From the NCBI RefSeq assembly GCF_949628215.1, contig NW_027441196.1, forward strand, positions 248,001 through 312,000: DNA of 64,000 nt, read 5' to 3'. The translations under genes were made by a program, and so were the position numbers. Numbering within the stretch: position 1 is the stretch's first letter; each line of letters begins with the position of its first letter. This DNA is from Phalacrocorax aristotelis (Eukaryota > Chordata > Aves > Suliformes > Phalacrocoracidae). The notes under the pieces were generated by a model. That model was given only the letters and a program-made list of their open reading frames with translations. It made no database searches and was not told the origin of the DNA. Shown here piece by piece: positions 12,898 to 23,019 of this stretch.

Positions 12898-12949
12898 CCT
12901 CCTTTGACCGCCACGTCGATGGAGAGTGATCTTTCTTTCCTAGAGGCGG

Positions 12950-13480
12950 GGGGCCGTGCCAGGGCCGTGCCAAGGCCTGAGGGGATGCACCCACAGGTGC
13001 TGAGGGAGCTGGCTGATGTGACCACAAGGCTGCTCTCAGTGACCCTTGAAATGTTGCAGCAACTGGGGAAGGTTCCTGAGGACTGGGAGAAAGCAAATGT
13101 GGCTCCTGTCTTCAGGAAGGGCCAGAAAGAAGATCCAGGGTGGCACAAGCTGGTTGGCCTCACTTCAGTCCTTTGGGACATGGGGGACCACAGGGGTTTG
13201 TTCACTTTGGGTTTAGGTAGTGTTGTGACACCATCTCCCATAACACCCTCACTGAGGAGGTGACAAAGGTCGAGTCCGATAAGAGGCTGTGGAGGGAGAC
13301 TGAAAACGTTCCCGTGGATGCCCAGAGGGCTGCAATTTGTGGCACAAAACCCCGTGAGAGGATCGCTCACTAGCGGTGTGCCAAGTTTGGGCAGCGGTGC
13401 TGATGCAACGTCCACTCCTCACAAGTGATGAAGACACCGTGGCAGAGCACGCTCTCAGCTAGTTGGCAGGTGACAGGGTG
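12950..13480 (+). mobile_element. CR1 LINE fragment, sense
   Basis: The + frame at 12979-13190 gives a degenerate CR1 ORF2 segment. It includes the recognisable string PEGMHPQVLRELADVTTRLL and then VPEDWEKANVAPVF, from the region just before the reverse transcriptase core. The rest is rearranged and frame-broken. It lies directly downstream of the MROH poly(A) signal and is duplicated with it. Confidence 0.85.
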
Positions 13481-14504
13481 CCACAGTGCTAAACCCCCGA
13501 CTAGGGTCGTTGGGAGACTCCACATGAGGAGGGTTTAAGGTTTTAATATCAAGTTTACTTATTTGAGGATATTTGGTGTTGTAGGGGATTTTTACTAAGA
13601 GAAGCGCTCTCTACTGAATATACCGAAATCACATGATAGTGAAATCCCAACAGAAGCAGAAGAGAGCAATTGCACTCTACAGCGGAATCAGATGGCAAAT
13701 AGGATTCCCATTACCTATCTCCATATGCTCACTGTCAGGATGCTGGGTGTCACCAGTCACCAGGAAGGAGTACATGGGTTTAAGGCAGCTGAAGCCCATT
13801 TCTCTCTTCCAAGTATATTTTGCCGGCTTTTTGACTTTTACACTCTATGCTGGCTTGGGCCACCTACCACCACATATACACTTCTCCCATGCTGGTCTAG
13901 CTGGCTCAGGGCAATAATACTTTCTAATGATTATTTTAGGCAAGACCATTACGTAACTACTTTACCCACTCAATTGATACGTCCATGAATCGACAACAAA
14001 AGGCGCCATCCAGTCCCCTTGGTGTTGAGGCAAGTTCTGCTTGCTTTACAACAGCCATAGTCACCTCCTAACATTATTTTCTGAGCTCCGTGAGCCCATC
14101 ATCCTTGCCTAGCTTCTCCAGTGTGGGGTTTGTTTTGGTCAGTCACATAGGAGCCGAAGGAGCAGCCACCACAACAGCCAGGCGTAACAGAGCTGGGGAA
14201 GCCCTGGCCGTGAACGACTTGTTCTGGCAAAGTAATTGCCTCTTTAGAAGAAAAGGTTTTACACTGTTCGAATCAAATACAAACAGTTCTGCATACAGAG
14301 GGAGCGAGTCATTTACCTACACCAAAATTAGGGGCAAAGTTTCTTTGGATCTCCCACCTGAGCCTCTTTTGTATCAAATTCTCCTTCTTGTCTCCCATCC
14401 TCGTGTGACGCACAACAGCAAAGAGCCTGGGACCATCGTCTAAAGAACCCCCCATAGGAACGGGTAGGCTGCCGTGGGGTCCCTCTAGGCGGTGCAATAC
14501 CCAC
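13481..14504. other. Unassigned sequence between CR1 fragments
   Basis: About 1 kb of mixed-composition sequence without convincing ORFs or splice structure. It sits between two CR1 pieces and could be an old LTR-element remnant, but I cannot identify LTR ends, a primer-binding site or retroviral motifs. Confidence 0.4.
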
Positions 14505-15290
14505 GCTTTACAAACCCAGCCTGGAGGCAGTCTTCTAGAACTGCACTAGCAAGGATTGCCTCAAAGGGGCTAAGCCTTTCCCTCGGTCTCCTGGCTCTGC
14601 TTCCGTTCACACAGCCCAGGATGGCCTTGGCCACCTTTGACTCCAGGGCGTGCTGGTGGCCCATGTGCCATTCACCGTCCACCAGGTCCCCAGGGCTGCT
14701 TCCACAGAGCAGCTCCAGAGCCAGGCAGTGCCCAGCCTCTGTGGCTGTGATTTGTTAGGCTGCTGCAGGGGCAGGGCTTTGCTTTTCTCCCTGCTGAAAT
14801 TCCTAAGGTTCATGCCAGCCCATGCCTCTCGCCGGCTGAGCTCCCCGGGGCTGGCCGCTTTCCCCCAGAAGGCCATCATCTGCAAACTTGACGAGCGTGC
14901 CTTCCATCACCTCTTCAAGGTCACTGATAAAGAAGTTATACAGGACAGGTCTCCAGATGGACGCATGAAATGCTCCTGTCGGTACTGCTTTCTAGTTAGA
15001 GTATGAACCACTTAGTCACAAGCCTCTGAGCCCAACCGCCCCTCCGGCATTTGACCCGACTGGTTACCCAGGCATGGTGACCAGAACTTGCTCACCTGGA
15101 TGCACAGCTATTGTTGGGGATGCTATTGAAAGGCTTGCTGAAGTCAAAGTCAAAGATGCCTTTTCACTTCCTCTCCATGACCTTTCAGAGATGATACGGA
15201 GCAGCCCCACTATGACTTTGGCCTGCTCTCTTAGCCCCTTTGGCTGCAGCCCCTCTAGTCCCCCAGACTCTAAGAGCTTCCGTTAAATAA
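14505..15290 (-). mobile_element. CR1-like LINE fragment, antisense
   Basis: The sequence reads like antisense avian CR1: phrases from the ORF2 end and 3' region, such as AAGGTCACTGATAAAGAAG and GGCTTGCTGAAGTCAAAGTC, are typical of CR1 on the reverse strand. It is degenerate, with no open frame of useful length. Confidence 0.65.
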
Positions 15291-15600
15291 ACCACCCCTG
15301 AATTGCTCCTTGCCCACTGCTGCTTCTGCTTCTTCTCCTCACACCCTGCCTTGATGCACACAGGCCTGGGAGACCCTTCTCGTGGAGACTGAGGAAAGGA
15401 AGATTTCTGAGGATGCAGCTCTGACCTACCTGCACCTCCTCTTCCTATTTCATCTGCTCGATTCGGCAGCAGGCCCGCGGTTTCCCTTTTCATCGCCTTA
15501 CTGTTAATGAAGCAGTAGCAGCTCATCACTCTGCCCATACCCTCACTTGCAAGCGTCTCTCCTAGGGAAGCCAGGGACGTGACGGACACCCGGCTGCACC
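15291..15600. other. Unassigned spacer
   Basis: Short stretch between the CR1 fragment and the LTR-like segment. Only a non-descript minus-strand ORF (15185-15640) overlaps it. I see nothing else. Confidence 0.4.
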
Positions 15601-15639
15601 CTACGACACTCCGAGGTCTAGAGAGAGACAAAGACCCCA

Positions 15640-16196
15640 AACCTCAGGAAATAAGACACCGAAAAATCATAAGTGAGATCGAAGGGTTGAAAGAACCAGG
15701 ATGGTCAGCCTTGAAACCTTGCCTAGAGAGAACAGAAAGCCCCTAAAGCAGAGAGATGGGAATAGCTGTCCTGGGGCTCACCATTGCTCAGGCAGAAGCC
15801 ATGGCAGGAGGTGAAGTAACACCCTAACTCAGTGATAACTGGCAGGATGAAGGGATGACCTCCGGTTACCTTAGGCAATTATGCTGCTAAAAAGCACACC
15901 CCTAGGAGGAGACCTGAGATGGAAATGTGAGCCCACCTTAACATAATGAGCCCAGCTAAAAGGAAGATGTGTGCGGATGAACTATTGTACAAGTAACCAA
16001 GCAGATATTTTAATGGAACATCTCTTGTTATTGTTTTGTATAAAAGACCCCCCCCGTGTTTCTAAACGGTCTGCTGGCTGATGGTAAATGCTCGGCACCC
16101 CACTCTGCAGACTGGGGAGAGAGACAAATATCTCTCGACTCAGTGTGTTGATTGGATTTTGCACACCAGGGAAGAACCCTGATGTAGGGACAACAT
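15640..16196 (+). mobile_element. Possible solo LTR
   Basis: The segment is LTR-like in layout: an A-rich U3-like stretch, TATAAAAG at about 16039-16046, a C-rich run, then a short region ending ...GGGACAACA at 16196. No partner LTR, primer-binding site or convincing target-site duplication was found, and the left end is uncertain. An ordinary old promoter is the alternative. Confidence 0.3.
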
Positions 16197-16262
16197 AAGC
16201 ACTAACAATGTTCTCTGGGGAGGCCACTACCACCCCTCTGGGGGTCTGCTCCGACAAGGGAG

Positions 16263-16330
16263 AAAATGGCGGCGGACGAAGGCAGCGCGCTTGTGCGGCA
16301 CCACACGGCATGCTGGGAGCTGTAGTGCCA
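16263..16330 (-). promoter_or_regulatory. YY1-like plus ZNF143/THAP11-like promoter module
   Basis: AAAATGGCGGC at 16263-16273 fits the YY1 consensus. On the minus strand, 16309-16330 reads ACTACAGCTCCCAGCATGCC, a near-perfect ZNF143 (Staf)/THAP11 site. Such pairs are typical of CpG-type vertebrate promoters, often bidirectional. No confident transcript could be attached. This site is also the first unit of the tandem array that follows. Confidence 0.65.
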
Positions 16331-17066
16331 TGCCCCACAGCAGGCCAGGGCACCACCCCAGCGGCTGTGGGTGTGTGTGGGGCCCCAGGCCATGCTGGGA
16401 GCTGTAGTGCCATGCCCCACAGCAGGCCAGGGCACCACCCCAGCAGCTGTGGGTGTGTGTGGGGCCCCAGGCCATGCTGGGAGCTGTAGTGCCATGCCCC
16501 ACAGCAGGCCAGGGCACCACTTCTAGTGGCTGTGGGTGTGTGTGGGGCCCCAGGCCATGCTGGGAGCTGTAGTGCCATGCCCCACAGCAGGCCAGGGCAC
16601 CACCCCAGCAGCTGTGGGTGTGTGTGGGGCCCCAGGCCATGCTGGGAGCTGTAGTGCCATGCCCCACAGCAGGCCAGGGCACCACCCCAGCAGCTGTGGG
16701 TGTGTGTGGGGCCCCAGGCCATGCTGGGAGCTGTAGTGCCATGCCCCACAGCAGGCCAGGGCACCACTTCTAGTGGCTGTGGGTGTGTGTGGGGCCCCAG
16801 GCCATGCTGGGAGCTGTAGTGCCATGCCCCACAGCAGGCCAGGGCACCACTTCTAGTGGCTGTGGGTGTGTGTGGGGCCCCAGGCCATGCTGGGAGCTGT
16901 AGTGCCATGCCCCACAGCAGGCCAGGGCACCACCCCAGCGGCTGTGGGTGTGTGTGGGGCCCCAGGCCATGCTGGGAGCTGTAGTGCCATGCCCCACAGC
17001 AGGCCAGGGCACCACTTCTAGTGGCTGTGGGTGTGTGTGGGGCCCCAGGCCATGCTGGGAGCTGTA
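16309..17066 (+). repeat. Tandem array, ~82-bp units, ten ZNF143-type sites
   Basis: Ten copies of CATGCTGGGAGCTGTA recur at 16309, 16391, 16473, 16556, 16638, 16720, 16803, 16886, 16968 and 17051, spaced 82 or 83 bp. Units come in two types, differing in a short stretch (CCCAGC(A/G)G against TTCTAGTGG), which causes the 1-bp difference in length. The last unit is cut off after GCTGTA. Apart from that swap the units are almost identical, implying recent expansion or gene conversion. On the minus strand each full unit reads ACTACAGCTCCCAGCATG. The 308-codon minus ORF across it (15982-16908) is the repeat translated and not a gene. Confidence 0.95.
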
Positions 17067-17119
17067 TGGACCCGTTTGAGTTAACCAGAAGTTAAGCCCA
17101 GCCGCCCCCAGCCACCCAG

Positions 17120-18170
17120 AATTAGCTGAGGTCGCTTGGAAAGCAAGGGGGTTTAACCTCTGCCAAATTATTCAACCCAACAGTGGATTGTGACCGTCTC
17201 CTTTTCTCCAGGCTGAAGAAACCAAGTGACTTTAGCTGCTCCTTGTGTGGTTTCTCCTCTAAACCCTTCACCAACTTGTGGCCCTCCTCTGGGCATTCTC
17301 TAGTAGCTTTGTATCTGTAATGTACTGTGGCACCCAAAATTGCCCACAGCACTTAAGGTGAGGCCGCCCCAGCGTGGAGCAGAGCGGGACAATCCCCTCC
17401 CTCGACTGGCTGCCATGCAGGGCTCGATGCCCCCCAGGGCACGGCTGGGCCTCTGGGCTGCCAGGGCACGCTGCTGGCTCGTGTTCAACTTGCCGTCGAC
17501 CAGAACCCCCAGGTCCCTCTGCAGAGCTGCTCCCCAGCCCCTCGTTCCCCAGGCTGTCTGTATATCCCAGGTTGCCATGCCCCAGGGGCAAAATCAGGCA
17601 CTTGCCCTCATTAAACTTTATGCAGTTGGTGATTGCCCAGCTCTCCAGCCTGTCCAGGAGACATGGTAGTGTTAGGAGATATGGTAGTCTTGGTGATCTT
17701 AGAGGTCTTTTCCAACCCTAATGATTCTGTGATTCTATGGTCTCTCTACAGGGCCTCTCTGCCCTTGAGTGCCAACAGCTCCTCCCAGTTTTGTGTCGTC
17801 AGCAAGTTTAGTTAGTATTCCTTCAAGCCCTGCACCCAAGGCATTTACCAAGAGATTAAAGAGTACCAGAGCCAAGATGGAGCCCTGTGCAACCCCACTA
17901 GTGACTGGCCGCCAGCCCGATGTAAGCCATTGACTATGACCCTTTGAGCCCGACCCATCAGCCCATTGCTCACCCACTGCATGACGTGTTTATCCAGCTC
18001 TGTGCTGGACAGTTTGTCCAGGAGAAGACTGTGAGAGACAGTAGCGAAAGCTTTACTGAAATCCAAAAAGATCACATTGGCCGACTTCCCTTGTTCAGCT
18101 AGGTGCGTGACCTCGTCATCGAAGGAACTCAGATTTGTCGTCGTTGCCCATTTGTCGCTCCAATTCATCC
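17120..18170 (-). mobile_element. CR1 LINE 3' portion, antisense, interrupted
   Basis: Read on the minus strand, 17845-18168 encodes a CR1 reverse transcriptase segment including VIFLDFSKAFATVSHSLLL. The part from about 17300 to 17640 is the ORF2 end (LGVLVDGKLN-like frames near 17480-17560) and 3' region. Frames are broken and the first YxDD region is lost. A sense-oriented CR1 3' tail splits it at about 17650-17742. Confidence 0.9.
17650..17742 (+). mobile_element. Nested CR1 3' tail, sense
   Basis: The sequence GATCTTAGAGGTCTTTTCC followed by CAACCCTAATGATTCTGTG and ATTCTATGG is the typical CR1 3' end in + orientation. It lies inside the antisense CR1, so it is a later insertion of a 5'-truncated element. 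Confidence 0.85.
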
Positions 18171-19152
18171 TCTCCCCCCAAATCCATACCCTGGCGGGCC
18201 TGCCTCAGGCCCTGGCAGGAGGGCTGGAGCAATGGCCTTGGGGGGCGACGGGGTGGTTTCCGTTTCTGCGAGGCCTGGAGGGTGCTGGGCCGTTCCTGCA
18301 ACACCTTGCTGGCCGAGTTGGACAGCCACGCGGGCAGGGGCGGAGGCGGCGGGGGCGGAGGCAGGCAGGCCGGGCGGCTGTCCGGGCCAGTGGGGGCTGG
18401 TTCCCCCCTGGTGCCCCATGGCTGGCGGGCCGCTTTCCCAGGCACACGTGATGGCTGCTGGTATCGGGTCCAGCTCTCGGAGGGGCTGGGGGGGTCAGTC
18501 CAGCTGTCCGGGCGTGAGGGGCAGCTGCTGGTGTCGGACCGGGCTCTCGAAGCTGCGGCGAGGCGCCTGCGGAGAGAGGAGGCTGCTGAGGCCCTGCCAC
18601 GCCTGCGGTGCCCGGAGGGTGTGGGGCAGAGCTGCGCGCCCCACGGGGTCTGGGAACCCGGCTGCATGTGGGAGCTGTGGGCACGGAGAGCTCTGTGCAG
18701 AAAATGGGGCGCCCCGCACCCCTCGGGTGGGGCTCTGCTCCCAGAAGCTGAGAGCTGGGAAGGTTTGTCACCACAGCCTGAGCTGCTGGGACACCTTGGC
18801 CAAGGGCAAGCTCTGGGATTTACAGCATCACCTAGCAGGGTGATTTCTGCCGCTAGGCTCACTGGCGGGGAGATGTCACTATTGCAATTCTCTCTTTCTA
18901 CGGCAACGTCATGCCTTGTTGTTACTTCCTGACCTTCCTCTGCCTATGTCGGTCACTGGCTCTGCTCTTGTCCAAGCAGGGTCCCTTTTAACCCACATTT
19001 GTCTCAGTAAGAAGGGGTTACAGAAAAGAATGCCCACGAATTGAGAGGCCAGTTAAAACTCAGCTCTCCAGAATACCCTGCCTCTAAATGAGTCTCAGCA
19101 AATAGCAGCCATCTCATGCAGAAGTTTGGCAAAAGACCTCCCAACGACTCAC
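18171..19152. other. GC-rich unassigned region
   Basis: 18171-18800 is CpG- and GC-rich with long overlapping ORFs on both strands (up to ~265 codons) that are compositional and match nothing I know. It could be a promoter or first-exon island, or 3' sequence of the minus-strand gene candidate at 19153-22870. From 18850 to 19152 I see nothing distinct. Confidence 0.4.
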
Positions 19153-22100
19153 CGTCTTCTCTTCCTCCACAGGTGGATCAGACAACAAAAAAACATCCCA
19201 AGCAGTATGGACCCCAAGACCGCCACGGCACCTTCTATGCAGAACTTCTGGAAATCCTTAGGATCCGTGTCGCTTGAGCTTCTCTTGCCATCCACACCTG
19301 GAGGAACAGTTCTGCACGTTACTGTGTCCTGCGTGCTACTGGTAATCTCACAGGAGGCCTGACGTTGCCAGGAGATGTTTGTCCTCACTTTGTTAGCTTC
19401 TCTGAACCAGTGAACATCCTGGGGCTGCAATGTTTCCTTGGTTTCAGTAGAAACCAAGGAAAGTCCCAAAGCCCTTGCAAATCAATGCACTCTGGAGCAT
19501 CTCTTTCTCCTCTCACCTCTGCCTACACTCCGGGATGGCCATAACCCAGTTTTCCCCGTGCCATGGGTTTGCTCCCCCTTCTTGGCTACCCTTCCCATTT
19601 GCACACAATTTCTTTGGTGCTCGCCCACCCTCGCTCTCCGAGGCTTGCTGGTGCCGCTGCACGGAGACTCTCTCTGACCCGTTGGGACAAGCTGTCCCAC
19701 GGAACAGAACTCATGAGGCCAGATGGAGAGCACATGGGGGAGCGCAGCTCTTTGACCAACCGCCCCTTTGAGCAGCACGGACAAAACCCATCCCTGCATC
19801 GGGGAGCGCCACCCCCAGCTCTCCCTCCCCAGCCCAGTGCCCACACCCCGAGGGCATGGAGTCAGGCCCTCTCAGGAGACACCTGACCCTTGTTCTCCCC
19901 CTTTGCCTTTTCTCCAGCGTGGGCACGCTTGCACGCCTCCAGTTCTCAGGAGTTGTCTCCCACCTATGGCCCCTGCAAGACTGCTCAGTACCTGCACTCT
20001 TCTGAAAAAATTCATACGTCCTGGCGCGGTGGGCTTCCCCGGGGTTGGACAGCACTGCCAAGAAGGAGAGAAAGGTAAAGCCTCAGCATGGCTCAGGCCC
20101 ACAGGATGCAGAAGGATGGTGCAGGATCCCTCTGCCCCAGCAGCGAATCCCTTTGGACCCCAGTTCACAGGAGGGATCCCCCTCTGTTGTGCCCAGGGCC
20201 TCTGGGGACTCACAGCAAGCTCGGGGTACTCAGGGAGGGACATTTGATTAAGAGTCGTCTTTCCCATCATCTACTGAACGTGGCTCAGGTGGCCTTGCTC
20301 CCAAAATTGCAGAGGTCTGAAAATCCTGTGAATGGGCTGCGGTGGGAGGTGAGCATTCCACCACATCCGCAGAGGGTTACCAGCATCTCTCTGGCCCGCT
20401 GATGGCAATAACCACCGCAGCCCCGAGACGACCGTCATCCTCAGAGAGCCGCTCCTGGCTTCTTTGAGAACACTAGCTCTGTACTAAGGGTTTGGCTGCC
20501 GACCCAATGTGCAGTAGCGGCACCAGGGGAGGAGCCTGCAGACGCCCAGCGCTTTTGATATGTGACCCTGGATGACTGGGGGGCAGCAAGTACTTGGCAT
20601 GCCTGTTGATTGAATTGCTGCTGTTTTTTCATCAGAGACTGGCACCGCGTGACCGCCTCCTTCCTGAAGCGCCTCCTTCCCCACAGTCTCACGGTCCATC
20701 TCTTTAGAAAGAGGGTCACTTTAATGAGAAGCAACCGTTCCTCATCAGGAGCGTGGTGTTTTCAGGAGGCAAAATACGTTAATAACACTTAGAAACAAAG
20801 CCTGGGCATTTGGGGGTGCACCTCGTCTCTAGTCCGAACTATGTGTCATTCGCAGAGAAAAATTTAAGCACTAGGCACTTTCCAGTTTACCAGTAGACAG
20901 CAAAAGCTGACCTACTGAGAGCCTAGGAGATTGCATGGCATCTTCTTGTTTGCACTTAGTTCATTTTTGGCAGACTTCAAGATGATGGTAAATGACTTTG
21001 TTCAGAGAGGACAGGAAGATGCTGCACCCAGTTCCGCTGGGGAAAGAGCCCTTTGGAGAAGCACGTCCCATCATGCCAACTCCATCACACGGTAAGGGCA
21101 ACAGACACAGACGGCGGGCTGAACCCCAAGCTCTTGCAACCATGTTCTGGGCACTTTCACAAGTGGCAGCAAAGAGCCCACGGTCCCCCAAAACAAGAGG
21201 AAAACCAGAGCCAAGTTTTCTAAAACACAGCTGGAAACAGACAGCTAAACCACCCAAGGCTGAAGTCACAGCCCCTCATTTTAGCTGCCTTCAAGTTAGC
21301 TGTCCGGCCTCAAGCTGGGTGTGCAGCTCTCAGCTGCCCCTGACCGTGAGGTGTCACCGAGAGACCTCAGACATCAAGGAGGACAACGGAGCCGGCTGGA
21401 GCAGGCTCCCATCCTTGCCAGGCATTCCTGCAGCCCCGGCAGGGTCTGCCGGTCTCAGCGACCCCAAAGTGCCTGCGCATCCTCATGCACACCATGCATG
21501 GAGCTTTCGGGAGAAAGGATTCCTTGGAGCTCACACCAGCTCTGAACTCAAGCCCAGAGAGCCCGCGGGCTTTGCAGCAGCCACTGGGAGCAGCAGAGGC
21601 TCGGAGGGGCTGTCAAAGACACCTTCGCAAGGCAGAGTATCCCAGGGCACATCACCGAGCCTGAGCCGTGCCCTCTCTGCTCTTCTGCGTGTCTGAGCAT
21701 TGGCCAAGAAATTGTTGAGTAAAATTTCACATGAACAGCATCTTCAACCCTAAATGCACATTCCTTGAAGTGACATACCTGTGGGATCATCCTGAGGCTC
21801 CCAGAGAACATCTGCCTGAGGCGCCTGGAGACCATGGCCTGGAGGCACGGCTGTAATCAAGCACATTTCCATTAGCTGTTGTGATCGACTTCTTTCCCAG
21901 TGACCTGCAGTGACTGGAGGGGGGTCAGGTAATGACACGGGTGGAGATTTCCAAAGCCGCAGAGGGGCCTGAGTGGCCTGTTGGCTGGCACCTGGAAGCT
22001 CTCAAAATACTGTTTCCAGGCCGTGTGCCACACGCCTCAAGCACCGGATGGACATACGGCCCCTTGGGGATTTCGTACTGGGAGATCTCTACTGTGCACA

Positions 22101-22870
22101 AAAAAGGCCCACATGGAAGCACTGGAGGGAAAAAATGGTCATTTGCACATCTCGTGGAGAAGGGCCTGCTGGGCAGTGGGAGTGCCCCACCGCTGCCCCA
22201 TCTGTTCCCCTGGGCTGAGGGCTGGGGCTGTGTGTCGGGGACCTGGGTTTGCCAAGGAGAGCACTGCAGGGCTAGAGCAGGAATGCTCCCGTCTTCCTGA
22301 GCGGATGTCTCCCCAGGACAGACATCCCCGAGGCTGAAAGCTGGACCCAGCTGGGGAGCGGCAGAGCCACGGCCCCGGCACAGCTGTCACCAGCCCGGCA
22401 TAGAAGCGCTCCCGAAGGCTACTGCCTTGCTCTGCTGTGCAGCGCTGGCGCCGACGTGCAGGCTGCGGGAAGGCTGCAGCGGGACTGGGTGGCACAGGGC
22501 CAGCTCTAGGGATGCTTTCTCACCCCACGGCACTGCTCCCGGCCCCACCATTCACCTGGAAAATCCCCCTGCAGTGGCCGCGGCCCCCTGCGCCTCCCCG
22601 CAGCACAACTGCCTCCCACTTGCCCCTGGAGCCGGCCATGGCTCCCCTGGCTCAGCCCAGCCCTGCTGCTCTCCCAGCCTTGCCCCACCATGGTCCCGGC
22701 CCCGCTACCACCCCAATGTGCGCTGGGCGCTGCTCCACGCTGCCCAGGGCTGCATGCCAGCCCTCGCCTGCCCACCTACCTAATCCCCATGCTTGCCATG
22801 GAGCAGCCTGGCTGTCCCGGGCTTGCAGGGCCACCAATAGGAGAATAATAAGGAGGCACGTGGGGGCCAT
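19153..22870 (-). CDS. Candidate secreted or single-pass membrane protein, identity unknown
   Basis: Exon 1 (22780-22870) opens with a strong signal peptide, MAPTCLLIILLLVALQARDS, followed by QAAPWQAWGL and a GTAGGT donor. The last exon seen (19153 to about 19440) contains a segment with TVTCRT, then the membrane span CIEGAVAVLGSILLGMFF, then the basic stop-transfer HLWRKRR and a GTGAGT donor, so a short cytoplasmic tail should follow. Plausible small exons between them are 21779-21838 (phase 0, AMVSRRLRQMFSGSLRMIPQ) and 19992-20054 (LSNPGEAHRARTYEFFQKSA), both with good splice sites. I could not link all exons in phase, so the model is partial. The two end exons might belong to different genes. 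The type I membrane layout with an Ig-like cysteine is suggestive, but I do not name a family. Confidence 0.35.
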
Positions 22871-22891
22871 GGTCCCCCGTGCCTGCACCGT

Positions 22892-22951
22892 GCTGCTGCT
22901 GCTGCAGCTGCTGCTGCTACCGCTGCTGCTGCTGCTGCTGCTGCTGCTGCC
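22892..22951 (+). repeat. CTG/CAG trinucleotide repeat
   Basis: An imperfect CTG run (about 17 CTG triplets interrupted by CAG, CTAC and CCG) lies just upstream of the minus-strand signal-peptide exon. On + it encodes a leucine-rich stretch in an ORF from 22869 to 23018; on - it encodes polyalanine. Confidence 0.9.
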
Positions 22952-23019
22952 GGCACTGGCCAAGCTGTACCCGCGGCACAGCACAATATATCATGGCACG
23001 GCACAGCGGGGTCTGTGAC

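Larger units (their letters stand above)
3863..13293 (+). repeat. Segmental duplication B, copy 1 (MROH unit)
   Basis: This block aligns with 45773-64000 in the same orientation. It begins sharply at 3863/45773 and still matches at the right edge of the window (13293/64000). Visible differences are scattered substitutions, under about 1% in the parts compared, plus small indels: 1 bp near 5155, 7 bp near 7341, 4 bp near 8931, 1 bp near 9551 and 1 bp near 12950. The one large difference is the provirus at 52932-61724, present only in copy 2. The true right end of the duplication lies outside the window. Confidence 0.95.

Noticed and set aside
15982-16908. 308-codon minus-strand ORF
   Set aside because: It is the translation of the 82-bp tandem array and repeats with the units; no start context, splice sites or family.
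18116-18932. Long ORFs on both strands in the GC-rich block
   Set aside because: Three or more frames are open at once, typical of CpG-rich DNA; no domain found.
22904-22951. CTG repeat as a real polyalanine or polyleucine coding repeat
   Set aside because: No supported reading frame crosses it; the minus-strand gene candidate starts downstream of it.
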